From Idiomarina aminovorans (GTDB taxonomy: Bacteria > Pseudomonadota > Gammaproteobacteria > Enterobacterales > Alteromonadaceae), in NCBI RefSeq assembly GCF_023155095.1, contig NZ_JAKNDA010000006.1, positions 62,001 through 126,000 of the forward strand: a stretch of 64,000 nucleotides of DNA, written 5' to 3'. Below are positions 54,045 to 64,000 of the stretch, one piece after another (the stretch's first letter is position 1; every line of letters begins with the position of its first letter). The notes under the pieces were generated by a model that saw only the letters and a list, made by a program, of their open reading frames with translations, ran no database searches and was not told where the DNA came from. Made by a program: the position numbers and the translations under genes.

Positions 54045-56810
54045 TTAATGAGCTTCATCCCAGTTATTGCCCTTGCCGGCTTCCGCAATCAAAGGCACAT
54101 CGAGGCTTGCCGCTTTTTCCATTACTTCAGTTAATTGCTCAATATAATCGTCCAGCCTGGCTTCTTTTATCTCAAAAACCAGCTCATCGTGAACTTGCAT
54201 TAACATGCGCACATCATCCTGACATTGCTTGCTGTCAATCCAGTCAGCAACTTTCAGCATTGCTTTTTTAATAATATCCGCCGCGGTTCCCTGCATCGGC
54301 GCATTAATAGCGGCACGTTCAGCGCCTTTTCTGCGGGCTCCATTACTGGCTTTTATGTCCGGCAGAGGCAAACGACGGCCGAACAAGGTTTTAACGTATC
54401 CCTGCGCTTTTGCCTGCTCACGCGTATCTTCCATATAGCGCAACACACCAGGAAAGCGTTCAAAATACTTGTCCATGTAATGTTGAGCCTCATAACGGGC
54501 TATACCCAGCTGACGCGCCAGGCCAAAGGCTGACATACCGTAAATTAAACCAAAGTTGACCGCTTTAGCCTGCCGCCGCTGATCGTTTGTTACTTCTTCA
54601 GCTTTGCAGCCGAAAACTTCCGCCGCAGTGGCACGGTGAATGTCCAGACCTTCGGCAAAGGCATTTAATAACGAAGCATCCTGAGATAAATGCGCCATAA
54701 TACGTAATTCAATCTGACTGTAATCGATAGCAACAATTTTGTAGCCTTGTTCCGGAACAAACGCCTGACGAACCCGGCGGCCTTCTGCCGTGCGAATAGG
54801 GATATTCTGCAAGTTAGGATCAGTAGAGGACAAACGGCCGGTTGCGGTAACCGCCTGTTGGTAAGAGGTATGCACCCGGCCAGTGTCTGGGTTAATCATT
54901 TTAGGTAGCTTGTCCGTATAAGTGGACTTAAGTTTTGATAATCCCCGATGCTGTAAAATCACGTCGGGCAAAGGATAATCATGCGCGAGTTCTTGCAACA
55001 CTTCCTCAGCGGTTGAAGGCGCACCTTTGGGGGTTTTTTTGACCACAGGTAGCTCAAGTTTTTCAAAGAAAATGCGTTGCAGCTGTTTCGGTGAGCTTAA
55101 ATTGAATTCTTCGCCCGCAATATCAAAAGCCTTTTTCTCCAGCGCATCTAATTTTTCTGCAATTTCCTGGCTTTGTTTGCCCAGTAAGTTTGCATCAATG
55201 CGCACGCCGTATTGCTCCATATCACACAATACCGGGACTAAAGGCACCTCTATACCGGTCAATACACTCAACAATTCGCTGTCGGTTTCTTTTACTTTGT
55301 TCCAGAGCACCTCGTGTAAACGGTAGGTTATATCCGCGTCTTCCGCTGCGTAGGGTCCGGCCTGCTCCAGGTCAATTTGATTAAACGTCAGCTGTTTGGT
55401 GCCTTTACCGGCAATTTCTTCAAAGCTAATGGTTTTATGGTTCAGGTAATGCAGACTTAAGGTGTCCATGTCATGCCGGGAGCTGACACTATTAAAGACA
55501 TAAGATGCCAGCATAGTGTCGTTTAAAATTCCGCCTAAACGAATTTTATAGCGACGCAGAATATGCGCATCGTATTTGAGGTTTTGCCCAACTTTTTGAG
55601 GCTTTTCCGCTTCAAGCAGCGGTTTCAGTTGTTGCAACAGCCAATCGCGACCCACTTGATCAGGGGCTTCCATATAATCATGGCCGACCGGAATGTAGAC
55701 CGCCTCGCCGGGTGCCGTCGCTAACGACACCCCAACAAGCTCAGCTTGCATATAATTCAAGCTGGTCGTTTCGGTATCGAAAGCAAAGTAGTCGCTTTTC
55801 TTAAGTGCAGTTAAATAATCACTCACTTCTTTTTCGGTTGTCAGTACACGGTACGCATCCCGGCAAATGTCGCTGGCTGGTTTTTCACCATCGGTTTCAC
55901 CTAAGGCTTGATCCGTGGCGGCTCCACTTTCCATAAGCTCACCAAGCCAACGACGGAACTCACAACGACTGTAAAGCTCCGACAGTTTCTCGCTTTCTGC
56001 ACTTTTTATTGTCAGCTCTTCCGGCTGCAATTCCATTGCGACATCAAGCTTAATGGTGGCCAGCTCGCGTGACATAAGCAACTGATCTTTATACTCAGTT
56101 AGTTTAGCTGGCATCGTTTTCGCGCCACGGAACGACAACTCAGTTACCGCATCAATATTGTCGTAAATAGCGTCAATACTCGGAATTTGCTGCAACATTG
56201 CCTGCGCCGTTTTCTCACCGACCTTCGGCAAGCCCGGAATATTGTCCGAGCTGTCACCCATGAGTGCCAGATAATCGATAATTTGATGGGGTTTAACACC
56301 AAACTTTTTCTCGACACCCTCAACATCTAATAAAGTGTCTGTCATAGTATTGATAAGCATGACATGCTCATTAACTAACTGAGCCATGTCTTTGTCGCCC
56401 GTGCTAATTAGGGTAAAGCGACCTTTCTCACCGGCTTGCTGCGCTAACGTACCAATAACGTCATCCGCTTCAACATCATCAACACATAACAATGGTAACC
56501 CCATTGCCCGGACTATATCGTGCAAAGTCTCAATCTGAGAACGCAGGTCGTCCGGCATCGGGGGTCTGTTCGCTTTGTAATCCTCATAGATATCGCTTCG
56601 GAACGTTTTTCCTTTGGCATCAAAAACGACCGCCATATGGCTTGGCTTATAACGCTTCAATAAGCTTCTCAGCATATTAACAACGCCATAAATTGCCCCT
56701 GTCGGTTCGCCTTTAGAGTTGGTTAAATGCGGTGGCGCATGAAAGGCTCGAAACAAATACGAAGAACCATCGACAAGAATAAACGGATTTTCTGGAACAG
56801 ATGTGGGCAT
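54045..56810 (-). CDS. polA: DNA polymerase I
   Basis: A 921-residue enzyme of normal length. The 5' nuclease domain has LVDGSSYLFRAFHA and DDVEADDVIG; the 3'-5' exonuclease domain keeps its acidic pair (FDTETTSL), so proofreading is probably active; the polymerase domain shows motif A DYSQIELRIMAH and motif C QVHDELVFE. It fills gaps in repair and removes RNA primers. Confidence 0.97.
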   Translation of the reverse strand: MPTSVPENPFILVDGSSYLFRAFHAPPHLTNSKGEPTGAIYGVVNMLRSLLKRYKPSHMAVVFDAKGKTFRSDIYEDYKANRPPMPDDLRSQIETLHDIVRAMGLPLLCVDDVEADDVIGTLAQQAGEKGRFTLISTGDKDMAQLVNEHVMLINTMTDTLLDVEGVEKKFGVKPHQIIDYLALMGDSSDNIPGLPKVGEKTAQAMLQQIPSIDAIYDNIDAVTELSFRGAKTMPAKLTEYKDQLLMSRELATIKLDVAMELQPEELTIKSAESEKLSELYSRCEFRRWLGELMESGAATDQALGETDGEKPASDICRDAYRVLTTEKEVSDYLTALKKSDYFAFDTETTSLNYMQAELVGVSLATAPGEAVYIPVGHDYMEAPDQVGRDWLLQQLKPLLEAEKPQKVGQNLKYDAHILRRYKIRLGGILNDTMLASYVFNSVSSRHDMDTLSLHYLNHKTISFEEIAGKGTKQLTFNQIDLEQAGPYAAEDADITYRLHEVLWNKVKETDSELLSVLTGIEVPLVPVLCDMEQYGVRIDANLLGKQSQEIAEKLDALEKKAFDIAGEEFNLSSPKQLQRIFFEKLELPVVKKTPKGAPSTAEEVLQELAHDYPLPDVILQHRGLSKLKSTYTDKLPKMINPDTGRVHTSYQQAVTATGRLSSTDPNLQNIPIRTAEGRRVRQAFVPEQGYKIVAIDYSQIELRIMAHLSQDASLLNAFAEGLDIHRATAAEVFGCKAEEVTNDQRRQAKAVNFGLIYGMSAFGLARQLGIARYEAQHYMDKYFERFPGVLRYMEDTREQAKAQGYVKTLFGRRLPLPDIKASNGARRKGAERAAINAPMQGTAADIIKKAMLKVADWIDSKQCQDDVRMLMQVHDELVFEIKEARLDDYIEQLTEVMEKAASLDVPLIAEAGKGNNWDEAH

Positions 56811-57209
56811 AGTTATAAACCTGAATTAAGCGTTGCCTATAGGATGCCACAGAACGGGGATCCTGACCACTGGACAGACTGTGTATAACCTGTTAATAAC
56901 TCTGTTAACAACGTATTCCGCCACAGCTGGAAATTAAAATTTCCCCGTGTCAGTATTTAATTTAACTTATTGATAATGCGGGATTTAAAACGGCGGGCAT
57001 CCCTAAATGCCTTTTACTTTTTATTATTATGTTTCACTGTGGAAACTATTCTGTTTACGTCCTGAGATGGAAGGAACAGCGCAGTAAACGAGTCGAATAG
57101 ACTACCATAAAGTCAGCAATGATCTACTACCAAATTCAGTTTTTTTATAACCTTTTGTTACGCATTTTTCTTTACTTATAAAAAGCAAAAAAAAGCCCTT
57201 TTTAATCAA
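56811..57209. other. Gap between polA and aroE
   Basis: About 400 bases without a gene. It contains TGTGTATAACC, one base off a DnaA box, near 56880, GTTAATAACTCTGTTAAC close by and an AT-rich right half. It must hold the polA promoter. The AGCC...GGCT hairpin with a T-run near 57190-57225 may end aroE transcription. Confidence 0.35.
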
Positions 57210-58049
57210 TCAAATAGGCTTTCTTAATTTGGACATAACAGATGTGGTATCCGGGCGTTCGCCACCCATCCAGAGCTGATAAGAAGAAGCCGCCTGTTCC
57301 ACTAACATGCCCAAACCGTCGCTCACTTTTTTGCAACCGGCCTGGCTCAGCTGATTCATAAATAGGGTGGGTTTATTCGCGTACATCAAATCATATCCGC
57401 AAGCGTCGTCTGCAAGTCGCCCCGGTAACGTCAACGCCTGTCCCATTAAACTGCTACTAGTGGCATTAATTACCAACTCGACAGGCTCTTCAATTTCCGA
57501 CGCAGACGAAAGCACCTGAACACGGTTTGTTTCGGCTAATCCAAGCTCTGTCAGTTCAGATTTAAGTGCCAGAGCTTTTTCAGCAGTGCGATTTATCAAG
57601 TAAAGGCACTTTGGTTGCTGCGCGAGTAATAATGGCAATATTCCACGCGCAGAACCTCCAGCGCCAAAAAGAGCAAGTGAGCGCCCACTTACCTTAAATC
57701 TTTTATTTTTAAGGTCAAAAACCAGTCCTTCACCGTCAGTATTATCACCTAACAGCTGACCTGACTTACCGGCTATAAGAGTATTCACAGCTCCCGCTAA
57801 CCGCGCTCGGTCGGTCAGTTGCGTCACCCGTTCTGCCGCCTGCTGTTTAAATGGCAAAGTCACATTAGCCCCCTGCCCGCCGTTAACGAAAAAGTCAGCA
57901 ACACTCTTTGAAAACCGTGCCGGGGTTGTCAGGTAGCGTTGATACTCAACATGATCTTGTCGGGCTTGCGCAAACAAGGCGTGAATGCGCGGTGATAAGC
58001 TATGCTCAATGGGGTTTCCGAAAACACCCAGCTTAGTGACGGGCCTCAT
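57210..58049 (-). CDS. aroE: Shikimate dehydrogenase
   Basis: A 279-residue NADP-dependent enzyme of the shikimate pathway: [11 protein letters not shown] binds shikimate, NVTLPFK holds the catalytic Lys, and [10 protein letters not shown] is the NADP loop. It overlaps hemF by four bases as last gene of the dprA-aroE run. Confidence 0.95.
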   Translation of the reverse strand: MRPVTKLGVFGNPIEHSLSPRIHALFAQARQDHVEYQRYLTTPARFSKSVADFFVNGGQGANVTLPFKQQAAERVTQLTDRARLAGAVNTLIAGKSGQLLGDNTDGEGLVFDLKNKRFKVSGRSLALFGAGGSARGILPLLLAQQPKCLYLINRTAEKALALKSELTELGLAETNRVQVLSSASEIEEPVELVINATSSSLMGQALTLPGRLADDACGYDLMYANKPTLFMNQLSQAGCKKVSDGLGMLVEQAASSYQLWMGGERPDTTSVMSKLRKPI

Positions 58050-58960
58050 TTAGCTAACCAGTTTTGCGGCTTCAGGTAATAGGTTGTGAGTTGCTCTTCT
58101 GCTGAACCCGGCTGCGGATGCCAATCATACTCCCAGCGCGCCAGCGGTGGCATCGACATTAGAATGGATTCGGTTCTGCCCCCGGTTTGTAAACCAAACA
58201 AAGTTCCACGATCCCAGACCAGATTAAACTCAACATAGCGGCCACGGCGATAAAGCTGAAAGTCTCTTTGCTGCTGGCTATAAGCCAGGTTCTTGCGTCG
58301 CTCAACAATCGGCAGATAAGCTTTAGTAAAGGCATCCCCCACCGCTTTTATAACTGCGAAGCACTCGTCAAATGAACGATCATTGAGGTCGTCAAAGAAA
58401 ATACCGCCAACACCGCGGGCCTCATCGCGATGCTTAAGGAAGAAGTAATCGTCACACCAGGCTTTATATTCCGGGTAGAACTTTTCATCAACTCTGTCCA
58501 ATGCGTTTTTCGCTTGCTGATGCCATTCAATGACATCTTCCTCAAAAGGGTAAAACGGCGTTAAATCAAAACCGCCACCAAACCACCACACCGGCTCCTC
58601 GCCTTCTTTTTGCGCGATAAAGAAGCGTACATTCATATGCACCGTCGGCACCATTGGGTTTTCCGGGTGCATAACCAGAGAGACACCGCAGGCATTAAAG
58701 TCACGACCTTCTAATTCCGGTCGATGCGCGGTTGCTGATGCCGGCATTTTTTCGCCATACACATGCGAAAAGCCAACTCCGCCTTGTTCAAATACGGCGC
58801 CGTTCTTAATAATTCGTGAACGGCCACCGCCGCCGCCCGGGCGATCCCAACTGTCTTCCTGAAAGCTCTGCTGACCATCAGCCCGGGTCAGCTGTTGGCA
58901 GATATCATCCTGTAGTGACAGTAAGTAACTTTTTACCTGCTTTAAATAGTCGCTATGCAT
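58046..58960 (-). CDS. hemF: Oxygen-dependent coproporphyrinogen III oxidase
   Basis: A 304-residue enzyme that decarboxylates coproporphyrinogen III in heme synthesis. Family signatures are [20 protein letters not shown] and [17 protein letters not shown]. It requires oxygen. It overlaps tsaC by eight bases. Confidence 0.95.
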   Translation of the reverse strand: MHSDYLKQVKSYLLSLQDDICQQLTRADGQQSFQEDSWDRPGGGGGRSRIIKNGAVFEQGGVGFSHVYGEKMPASATAHRPELEGRDFNACGVSLVMHPENPMVPTVHMNVRFFIAQKEGEEPVWWFGGGFDLTPFYPFEEDVIEWHQQAKNALDRVDEKFYPEYKAWCDDYFFLKHRDEARGVGGIFFDDLNDRSFDECFAVIKAVGDAFTKAYLPIVERRKNLAYSQQQRDFQLYRRGRYVEFNLVWDRGTLFGLQTGGRTESILMSMPPLARWEYDWHPQPGSAEEQLTTYYLKPQNWLAK

Positions 58961-59513
58961 CGTCTCTGAAAACCTGATTGCTTAGTGGGTCAATAATACG
59001 GGTTGGATTCGCAGCTCCGCCAGTGTTGTCATCCATAATCCAGTCTACGCTGTCACCAAATTGCAAACGAACTTCAGCGGCCGTGCGTGCAGGCTCCTGC
59101 CCGGTTAAATTCGCACTGGTAGATACCAAAGCATGACCCAGTTCACGGCATAGCGCCCTGGCCGGTTCATGCGCAGTTACTCGTACAGCAATGGTCTTTC
59201 GACCGCCAGTGAGTAATGGCGATACCGTTTTACGGGCAGGCAAAATTAAGGTGACAGGTCCCGGCCAATATGACAAAACGCTAAAGCGTCTGTCTTGTGC
59301 AATGGCTGAATCTTCAACGAAGGGAAGCAACTGACTGTAATCGGCGGCAATCAAAATAAGGCCTTTTTCGGCCGGTCTTTGTTTCAGATGAAGCAAACGC
59401 TGAATTGCAACGTCGTTATGTGGATCGCACCCCAACCCGAAAACGGCTTCTGTTGGATACGCAATCACACCCGTTTTTATTGCGCTGCGCGCGGCTTGCC
59501 CTATTTCTGCCAT
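58953..59513 (-). CDS. tsaC: Threonylcarbamoyl-AMP synthase
   Basis: A 186-residue YrdC-domain protein ([30 protein letters not shown]) that makes threonylcarbamoyl-AMP for t6A modification of ANN-reading tRNAs. It is the short TsaC type without a Sua5 domain. Confidence 0.95.
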   Translation of the reverse strand: MAEIGQAARSAIKTGVIAYPTEAVFGLGCDPHNDVAIQRLLHLKQRPAEKGLILIAADYSQLLPFVEDSAIAQDRRFSVLSYWPGPVTLILPARKTVSPLLTGGRKTIAVRVTAHEPARALCRELGHALVSTSANLTGQEPARTAAEVRLQFGDSVDWIMDDNTGGAANPTRIIDPLSNQVFRDDA

Positions 59514-59540
59514 AATCGCTCCTCCACTTAAGCTAAAGGA

Positions 59541-60053
59541 TTATAACGCGTCCGACTTATAGTCGCATTGCTTTTGCGGGCAGACTTTACGAATTCCGGC
59601 AGCCGATTTCTTTTTCACCAATAACGGGTATTGGCATTTAGGACAAATTTCATCAACCGGCGGCTGATTCACGGTAAATTCACATTGGGGGTATTGGTCG
59701 CAGGCATAGAAGACAGTGCCGCGTCGCGATGCCTTTTGCTGCAACTGACCTTTGTTACACTCGGGGCAGGTAATGTTACTCTCTTCGTCAGCATTTGGCT
59801 CAGTGACATATTCACATTCAGGAAAACCACTGCAACCGACAAATAAGCCGTAACGTCCACTTTTTAGTTGTAGCTCTTTGCCGCATTCGGGGCAGGCGAC
59901 ACCAAGGTCTTCGGGTTCAATTTCAGATTGTTCGCGAAGACCTCGTTTATAATCACAATCAGGATAACCGGTACAGCCTAAAAAACTATTATGCCCGACA
60001 TGTTTAATAACCAGTGGTCGCTCACAACGTGGGCAACGCTCATCTGATGACAT
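59541..60053 (-). CDS. Topoisomerase I-type zinc-finger protein (YrdD-like)
   Basis: A 170-residue protein consisting of four Cys4 zinc ribbons of the topoisomerase I C-terminal type (CPRC...CTGYPDC, CPEC...CSGFPEC, CPEC...CDQYPQC, CPKC...CPQKQC). It has no topoisomerase catalytic domain. Its place between smg and tsaC is conserved in gammaproteobacteria; probably binds single-stranded DNA. Confidence 0.9.
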   Translation of the reverse strand: MSSDERCPRCERPLVIKHVGHNSFLGCTGYPDCDYKRGLREQSEIEPEDLGVACPECGKELQLKSGRYGLFVGCSGFPECEYVTEPNADEESNITCPECNKGQLQQKASRRGTVFYACDQYPQCEFTVNQPPVDEICPKCQYPLLVKKKSAAGIRKVCPQKQCDYKSDAL

Positions 60054-60526
60054 TAATGCAAGGGTCCTTCCGCTTCCTCAAACAACAAGCCTTCCATTTG
60101 GTCATAGGCGGCTTCCTGACCGGGAACATTAAACAGCACCATCAGCACAACCCACTTCAGGTCATCCAGCGTAAAGTTTGTGGTTTCCAGTTCCATGACC
60201 CTATCAATCACGACTTCACGCGTCGCAAAATCCAACACACCTAAATTTTCTAAATACATTAGGAAGCCACGACTCTGGCTATCTAAACGCGTCATTTCTG
60301 CCGCTGTATAAATGCGGGTAGACTGCTGCGGGGCAACATCCAGATAAGACTTAGTTTCCATTTCCTGTAAATCGGCCAGGCGCTCTAACCACGCCAAAGC
60401 CTTCTGAATTTCCTGTTCACGGAATCCAGCCCGGGTGAGTTCATTGGTTAACTCATCGTGATCAACCACAACTTCCATTTCGGAATGAATGTAGTTTTCA
60501 AACAAGTACATGAGGATATCAAACAT
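60053..60526 (-). CDS. smg: Smg protein (DUF494)
   Basis: A 157-residue acidic helical protein starting [16 protein letters not shown], the signature of Smg, always next to dprA. Its function is unclear. It overlaps the zinc-finger gene by one base and lies three bases after dprA. Confidence 0.9.
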   Translation of the reverse strand: MFDILMYLFENYIHSEMEVVVDHDELTNELTRAGFREQEIQKALAWLERLADLQEMETKSYLDVAPQQSTRIYTAAEMTRLDSQSRGFLMYLENLGVLDFATREVVIDRVMELETTNFTLDDLKWVVLMVLFNVPGQEAAYDQMEGLLFEEAEGPLH

Positions 60527-60529
60527 ATT

Positions 60530-61567
60530 TTAGCGCCTCCCCACTTTGATGTAACCGCCTGGTACGGCTGCCACTAGCCCTTCTAATTCGAGTAACACAA
60601 CTTTCTCCATGACTTCAGCAACCTCAAGTCCCGACAATTGTACCATGTCATCAATTGTTCGTGGCTCTGAACTCAGACTAGCGAACAATCGATTGTTTGC
60701 CAAGCTTTCATCGCGACATTCTGCGTCCTCTGCCGCGATACTCTGCGCATTATCAATTGAGAACCAGTCGAGGATGTCCTGTGGTGCATTAATTAATTTA
60801 GCCCCCTGCTGTATCAGCCAATGGCAGCCCTGATGTTCCGGCAGCAAAATAGAGCCGGGAACCGCACCCACCTCACGACCTTCATTCAATGCATGCATTG
60901 CTGTTGAAAGTGACCCACTTTTACGCGCGGCTTCAACCACAATTACGGCCTGACTAATACCACTAATAATACGGTTACGACGGGGAAAATGATCTATTCT
61001 GGCGGTCTGCCCCGGCGGAAACTCTGAAATCAGCAGTCCTTGGTGAGCAATAAAATCTTGTAACGCTTTGTTTCGCCTCGGGTAGTACTGATCAATACCG
61101 GTTCCTAAAACGGCGATTGTTTTTCCTTTATTTGCGGCCGTTTTGTGTGCCTGCGCATCAATCCCCATCGCTAGGCCACTTGTTACGACAATCCCCGCAG
61201 CTACTAAAGATTCACTAAACCAGTCCGCTACCTGCAAACCGCTATGGGTGGCTTTTCTGCTACCGACAATCGCCACACTGACACCCTGCAACAGCGTTTT
61301 ACGCCCGCGGTAATAGAGTAACCAGGGCGGATTAGCGATAGCTCTTAACGGCTCAGGATAGTCTTCACTAAAGTAAGAAATAACGCCCTGATACTCACCG
61401 AGACACCAGTTTTCAGCCGCTTTTAACCAGCGCGCTTCAACCGGTTTAAGCGATTGCCCCCATCGTTCAAACAACGTTTGCCAGCTGTCACACTCTCTGG
61501 CTGCTCTCTGTACCTTGTTAGACGCCCGCGTCATTCCCATTAATACACATAATTCCTGTGTGTTCAC
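60530..61567 (-). CDS. dprA: DNA-processing protein A
   Basis: The GTG at 61567 with AAGGACAG upstream is taken as the start (345 residues); the longer frame would run into the def gene on the other strand. The Rossmann fold is clear (VAIVGSRKATHSG, VTSGLAMGIDAQAHK, IAVLGTGIDQYYP, ISEFPPG) and a C-terminal winged helix follows. DprA loads RecA on incoming single-stranded DNA in transformation. Confidence 0.9.
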   Translation of the reverse strand: MNTQELCVLMGMTRASNKVQRAARECDSWQTLFERWGQSLKPVEARWLKAAENWCLGEYQGVISYFSEDYPEPLRAIANPPWLLYYRGRKTLLQGVSVAIVGSRKATHSGLQVADWFSESLVAAGIVVTSGLAMGIDAQAHKTAANKGKTIAVLGTGIDQYYPRRNKALQDFIAHQGLLISEFPPGQTARIDHFPRRNRIISGISQAVIVVEAARKSGSLSTAMHALNEGREVGAVPGSILLPEHQGCHWLIQQGAKLINAPQDILDWFSIDNAQSIAAEDAECRDESLANNRLFASLSSEPRTIDDMVQLSGLEVAEVMEKVVLLELEGLVAAVPGGYIKVGRR

Positions 61568-61629
61568 AGACTGTCCTTGACCTACCAATTTAAGGTAAAC
61601 TAAGAATAGATGAATACTTGGAGGTTCTA

Positions 61630-62154
61630 ATGGCGAAAATGACGGTTCTGCAATATCCAGACGAACGTTTGCGCAAAGTCGCACAGCAAATTGAAAAGGT
61701 GGATGACAACATCCGTTCAGTTATCGATGATATGTTCGAAACCATGTATGAAGAACAAGGTGTCGGCCTTGCTGCTAGTCAGGTTGACGTGCACAAGCGT
61801 TTGTTTGTGGCTGACTGCAGTGAAGATCAAAACGAACCATTGGCGTTTATTAATCCGGAAATTACGGAAACAGAGGGTCACTTTAAAAATGATGAAGGCT
61901 GCCTGTCCTTTCCGGGTGTTTATACAAAAGTTGAACGCGCCGAAAAAATTACCGTGACCGCACTGGATAAAAACGGTGAACGTTTCAGCCGTTCCGCAGA
62001 AGGCCTACTGGCCATTTGTATTCAGCATGAACTTGATCACTTAGACGGTAAGCTCTTCGTGGACTATTTATCACCACTGAAGCGTGAGCGCATTCGTAAA
62101 AAATTAGAGAAAGAACAGCGTCTGGCTGAAAAGTATGCGGCGGAAAGACGCTAA
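61630..62154 (+). CDS. def: Peptide deformylase
   Basis: A 174-residue metalloenzyme removing the formyl group from nascent proteins. The three motifs are intact: [16 protein letters not shown] and HELDH. The start at 61630 follows TGGAGGTTCTA. The gene is divergent from dprA with a short shared control region, and its last base starts fmt. Confidence 0.97.
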   Translation: MAKMTVLQYPDERLRKVAQQIEKVDDNIRSVIDDMFETMYEEQGVGLAASQVDVHKRLFVADCSEDQNEPLAFINPEITETEGHFKNDEGCLSFPGVYTKVERAEKITVTALDKNGERFSRSAEGLLAICIQHELDHLDGKLFVDYLSPLKRERIRKKLEKEQRLAEKYAAERR

Positions 62155-63104
62155 TGCGGATAGTTTTTGCAGGCACACCTGATTTTGCTGCAAGACATCT
62201 ACAACAACTGCTTGATGAATCTCATCAGGTTGTAGCTGTCTATACTCAGCCAGATCGACCAGCCGGGCGAGGAAAAAAACCTCAGCCCAGTGCCGTTAAA
62301 AAATTAGCGATTGAACACCAGTTACCGGTTTATCAGCCGGAATCATTAAAATCCGATGAGGCTCAGTCTGCCCTGACGGAACTTAAGCCCGACGTTATGG
62401 TAGTGGTTGCTTACGGATTGCTATTGCCACAAGCGGTACTGGATATTCCGGCAAAAGGCTGTCTGAATGTGCATGGTTCATTATTACCCCGTTGGCGGGG
62501 GGCAGCGCCTATTCAGCGCGCCATTTGGGCGGGTGATTCAGAGTCTGGCGTTTGTATTATGCAAATGGAAGCCGGCCTCGATACCGGTCCAGTTCTGCAC
62601 GAACAACGATGTGCCATTAGCCCGTACGAAACCTCAGCGTCGCTTTACCATAAGCTTGAAGGCCTGGGCCCTAAAGCGCTGACAAAAGTACTAATGGATC
62701 TCGATGCTTACCAAAGCCAGGCCACGCCACAAAATGATAACGAAGCGACTTACGCAAAAAAACTGACAAAGCAGGAAGGCAAAATAGACTGGACACAACC
62801 GGCCGCTTTTATCGAGCGTTGCGTGCGCGCATTTAATCCCTGGCCCATGAGCTGGTGTCAGTCAGCGAACCTAAAAACTCAGCAGAACACCATTAAAATC
62901 CATGCCGCTGAGCTGATTCAGGGCGCCAGTAACAAAGGCCCGGGTACGATTATTAATAGCACCCATGAAGGCATCGATGTTGGCACCGGAGATGGTATTT
63001 TACGTATAACTAGCGCACAAATGCCGGGTAAGAAAGCTCAGCCCGCCAGTACGTTAGTTAACGGCTACAGCAATGTATTTGGCCAGGGACTGGAATTACA
63101 ATGA
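62154..63104 (+). CDS. fmt: Methionyl-tRNA formyltransferase
   Basis: A 316-residue enzyme that formylates initiator Met-tRNA. FAGTPDFAA starts the Rossmann fold, and LNVHGSLLPRWRGAAPIQRAI carries the catalytic Asn-His region and the loop that contacts tRNA. The start overlaps the def stop (TAATG) and its end overlaps rsmB (ATGA). Confidence 0.97.
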   Translation: MRIVFAGTPDFAARHLQQLLDESHQVVAVYTQPDRPAGRGKKPQPSAVKKLAIEHQLPVYQPESLKSDEAQSALTELKPDVMVVVAYGLLLPQAVLDIPAKGCLNVHGSLLPRWRGAAPIQRAIWAGDSESGVCIMQMEAGLDTGPVLHEQRCAISPYETSASLYHKLEGLGPKALTKVLMDLDAYQSQATPQNDNEATYAKKLTKQEGKIDWTQPAAFIERCVRAFNPWPMSWCQSANLKTQQNTIKIHAAELIQGASNKGPGTIINSTHEGIDVGTGDGILRITSAQMPGKKAQPASTLVNGYSNVFGQGLELQ

Positions 63105-64000
63105 AGCAACAGAAGAGTTCGTCCAATAATGGCCAGGGGGCAAGCAGTCGCGCCGCTGCAGCAGCTGCCCTGTTCCAGGTTTTAGAAAAAGGCGAATCTC
63201 TCTCAGTCGCCCTGCCTCATGCAACCAATAAGCTTTCTGATGCTGATAAACGACTGGCCAGCGCCATTAGCTACGGTGTCTTACGTGTTCTGCCCAGCCT
63301 TAATCGTCTGGTTGGTGCAAAACTGGATAAACCACTGAAAGGTCAGTTAAAAGTACTGCATTATTTATTACTGGTTGGTGCTTATCAGTTGTATTGTCTG
63401 CGTATTAAAGATCATGCCGCGGTTAGCGCCACCGTTGAAGCCGCCCGTACACTGAGGAAACGTAACCACAAGGCTTTAGTCAACGGAATATTGCGTCAAT
63501 TGTTACGCGAAGCACCATCAACCGATGAATCACAGCAGCGAGAACTGCCCGACGACCCCATGCAGAATCATCCTCGCTGGTTGTTTGATACTATTCAGGC
63601 AGACCACCCCGAACACGCCAAAAACATTCTGTCAGAGAATAACGCACACCCGCCTATGTGGTTGCGTATTAACCGTCGATATGCCAACCGCGATGAGTAT
63701 TTAAAGCAGTTACAAAATAACGACCTAGCTGCTGAAGCAGACTTGCAGGCTAGTGATGCCATCCGCTTGCATTCCCCTTGCCCGGTTGAAAAGCTACCCG
63801 GCTTCGCTGAAGGTTATGTATCGGTACAAGACCGTTCAGCGCAGCTGGCAGCGGACCTCCTGAATGTCAACGCGTCACATCGTGTCCTTGATTGCTGCGC
63901 CGCACCCGGAGGGAAACTGCTGCATTTACTTGAGCGAGACAGCTTTGAGCAACCCGTTCAAGCCATCGACATTGACGCCAGGCGCCTGGACCGTGTGCAT
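63101..64000 (+). CDS. rsmB: 16S rRNA m5C967 methyltransferase, 3' end cut off
   Basis: From ATG 63101, overlapping the fmt stop, an open frame runs off the window end. The first 150 residues match the NusB-like RNA-binding domain of RsmB/Sun (SRAAAAAALFQVLEKGESLS, KDHAAVSATVEAAR), then SVQDRSAQLAADLL and DCCAAPGGK mark the SAM-binding methyltransferase domain. About 300 codons are visible of a usual 430. Confidence 0.95.
   Translation, partial: MKQQKSSSNNGQGASSRAAAAAALFQVLEKGESLSVALPHATNKLSDADKRLASAISYGVLRVLPSLNRLVGAKLDKPLKGQLKVLHYLLLVGAYQLYCLRIKDHAAVSATVEAARTLRKRNHKALVNGILRQLLREAPSTDESQQRELPDDPMQNHPRWLFDTIQADHPEHAKNILSENNAHPPMWLRINRRYANRDEYLKQLQNNDLAAEADLQASDAIRLHSPCPVEKLPGFAEGYVSVQDRSAQLAADLLNVNASHRVLDCCAAPGGKLLHLLERDSFEQPVQAIDIDARRLDRVH

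Noticed and set aside
53930-54045. Spot 42 RNA downstream of polA
   Set aside because: The position is similar to E. coli, but no sequence resembling the conserved Spot 42 body was found; the hairpin is explained as a shared terminator.

Overview
The window looks like a gammaproteobacterial chromosome of the Alteromonadales type. The right-hand gene order (polA, engB, cytochrome c4, yihI, cysE; then aroE, hemF, tsaC, smg, dprA, def, fmt, rsmB) and the protein style suggest Idiomarina or a close relative. This is inferred from synteny and recall; no database was searched.

Layout. Positions 1 to about 34.9 kb are an AT-richer accessory region ending at a tRNA-Arg(CCG) gene. From left to right it holds: a GNAT-like gene, a Cys-rich gene and a PD-(D/E)XK-like gene with a tiny Gly-rich gene between them (0-3.6 kb); a three-gene envelope module with a trypsin-like protease (3.7-6.9 kb); a ParB-like gene plus two large tyrosine-recombinase-like genes (7.4-12.4 kb); minus-strand integron-type cassettes with two attC-like sites and no integron integrase, one attC split by a group II intron (12.5-16.8 kb); a mosaic of small enzyme, membrane and secreted genes with a duplicated SnoaL-like gene (17-26.4 kb); and an integrase/excisionase/XRE backbone with KfrA-like and HD-domain genes (26.8-30.7 kb). 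A nuclease plus Ski2-like helicase pair (30.7-34.5 kb), probably an anti-phage system, sits between the integrase and the tRNA. A broken second tRNA-Arg and two decayed genes (WYL regulator, glutathione S-transferase) mark the junction.

From about 35.7 kb to the end is dense core chromosome: a serine hydrolase; cydAB with a small DUF2474-like third gene; alr; an S9 peptidase, pheA and an esterase in a row; purEK; an isochorismatase-like hydrolase; a cold-shock gene with promoter, long leader and terminator; a PAS chemotaxis receptor; cysE, a DUF2489-like gene and yihI; cytochrome c4; engB and an EamA transporter; polA; a six-gene minus-strand run from dprA to aroE; and divergent def, fmt and rsmB, with rsmB cut by the window end.

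The most unusual points are: the class C-like intron lying exactly at TTGT|T in an attC, opposite to the cassette genes; the tRNA-proximal nuclease-helicase pair; the very large recombinase module with altered active-site residues; the uncharacterised protease operon; and a pair of perfect TTGTCGACAA palindromes 62 bp apart in front of a membrane-protein gene.
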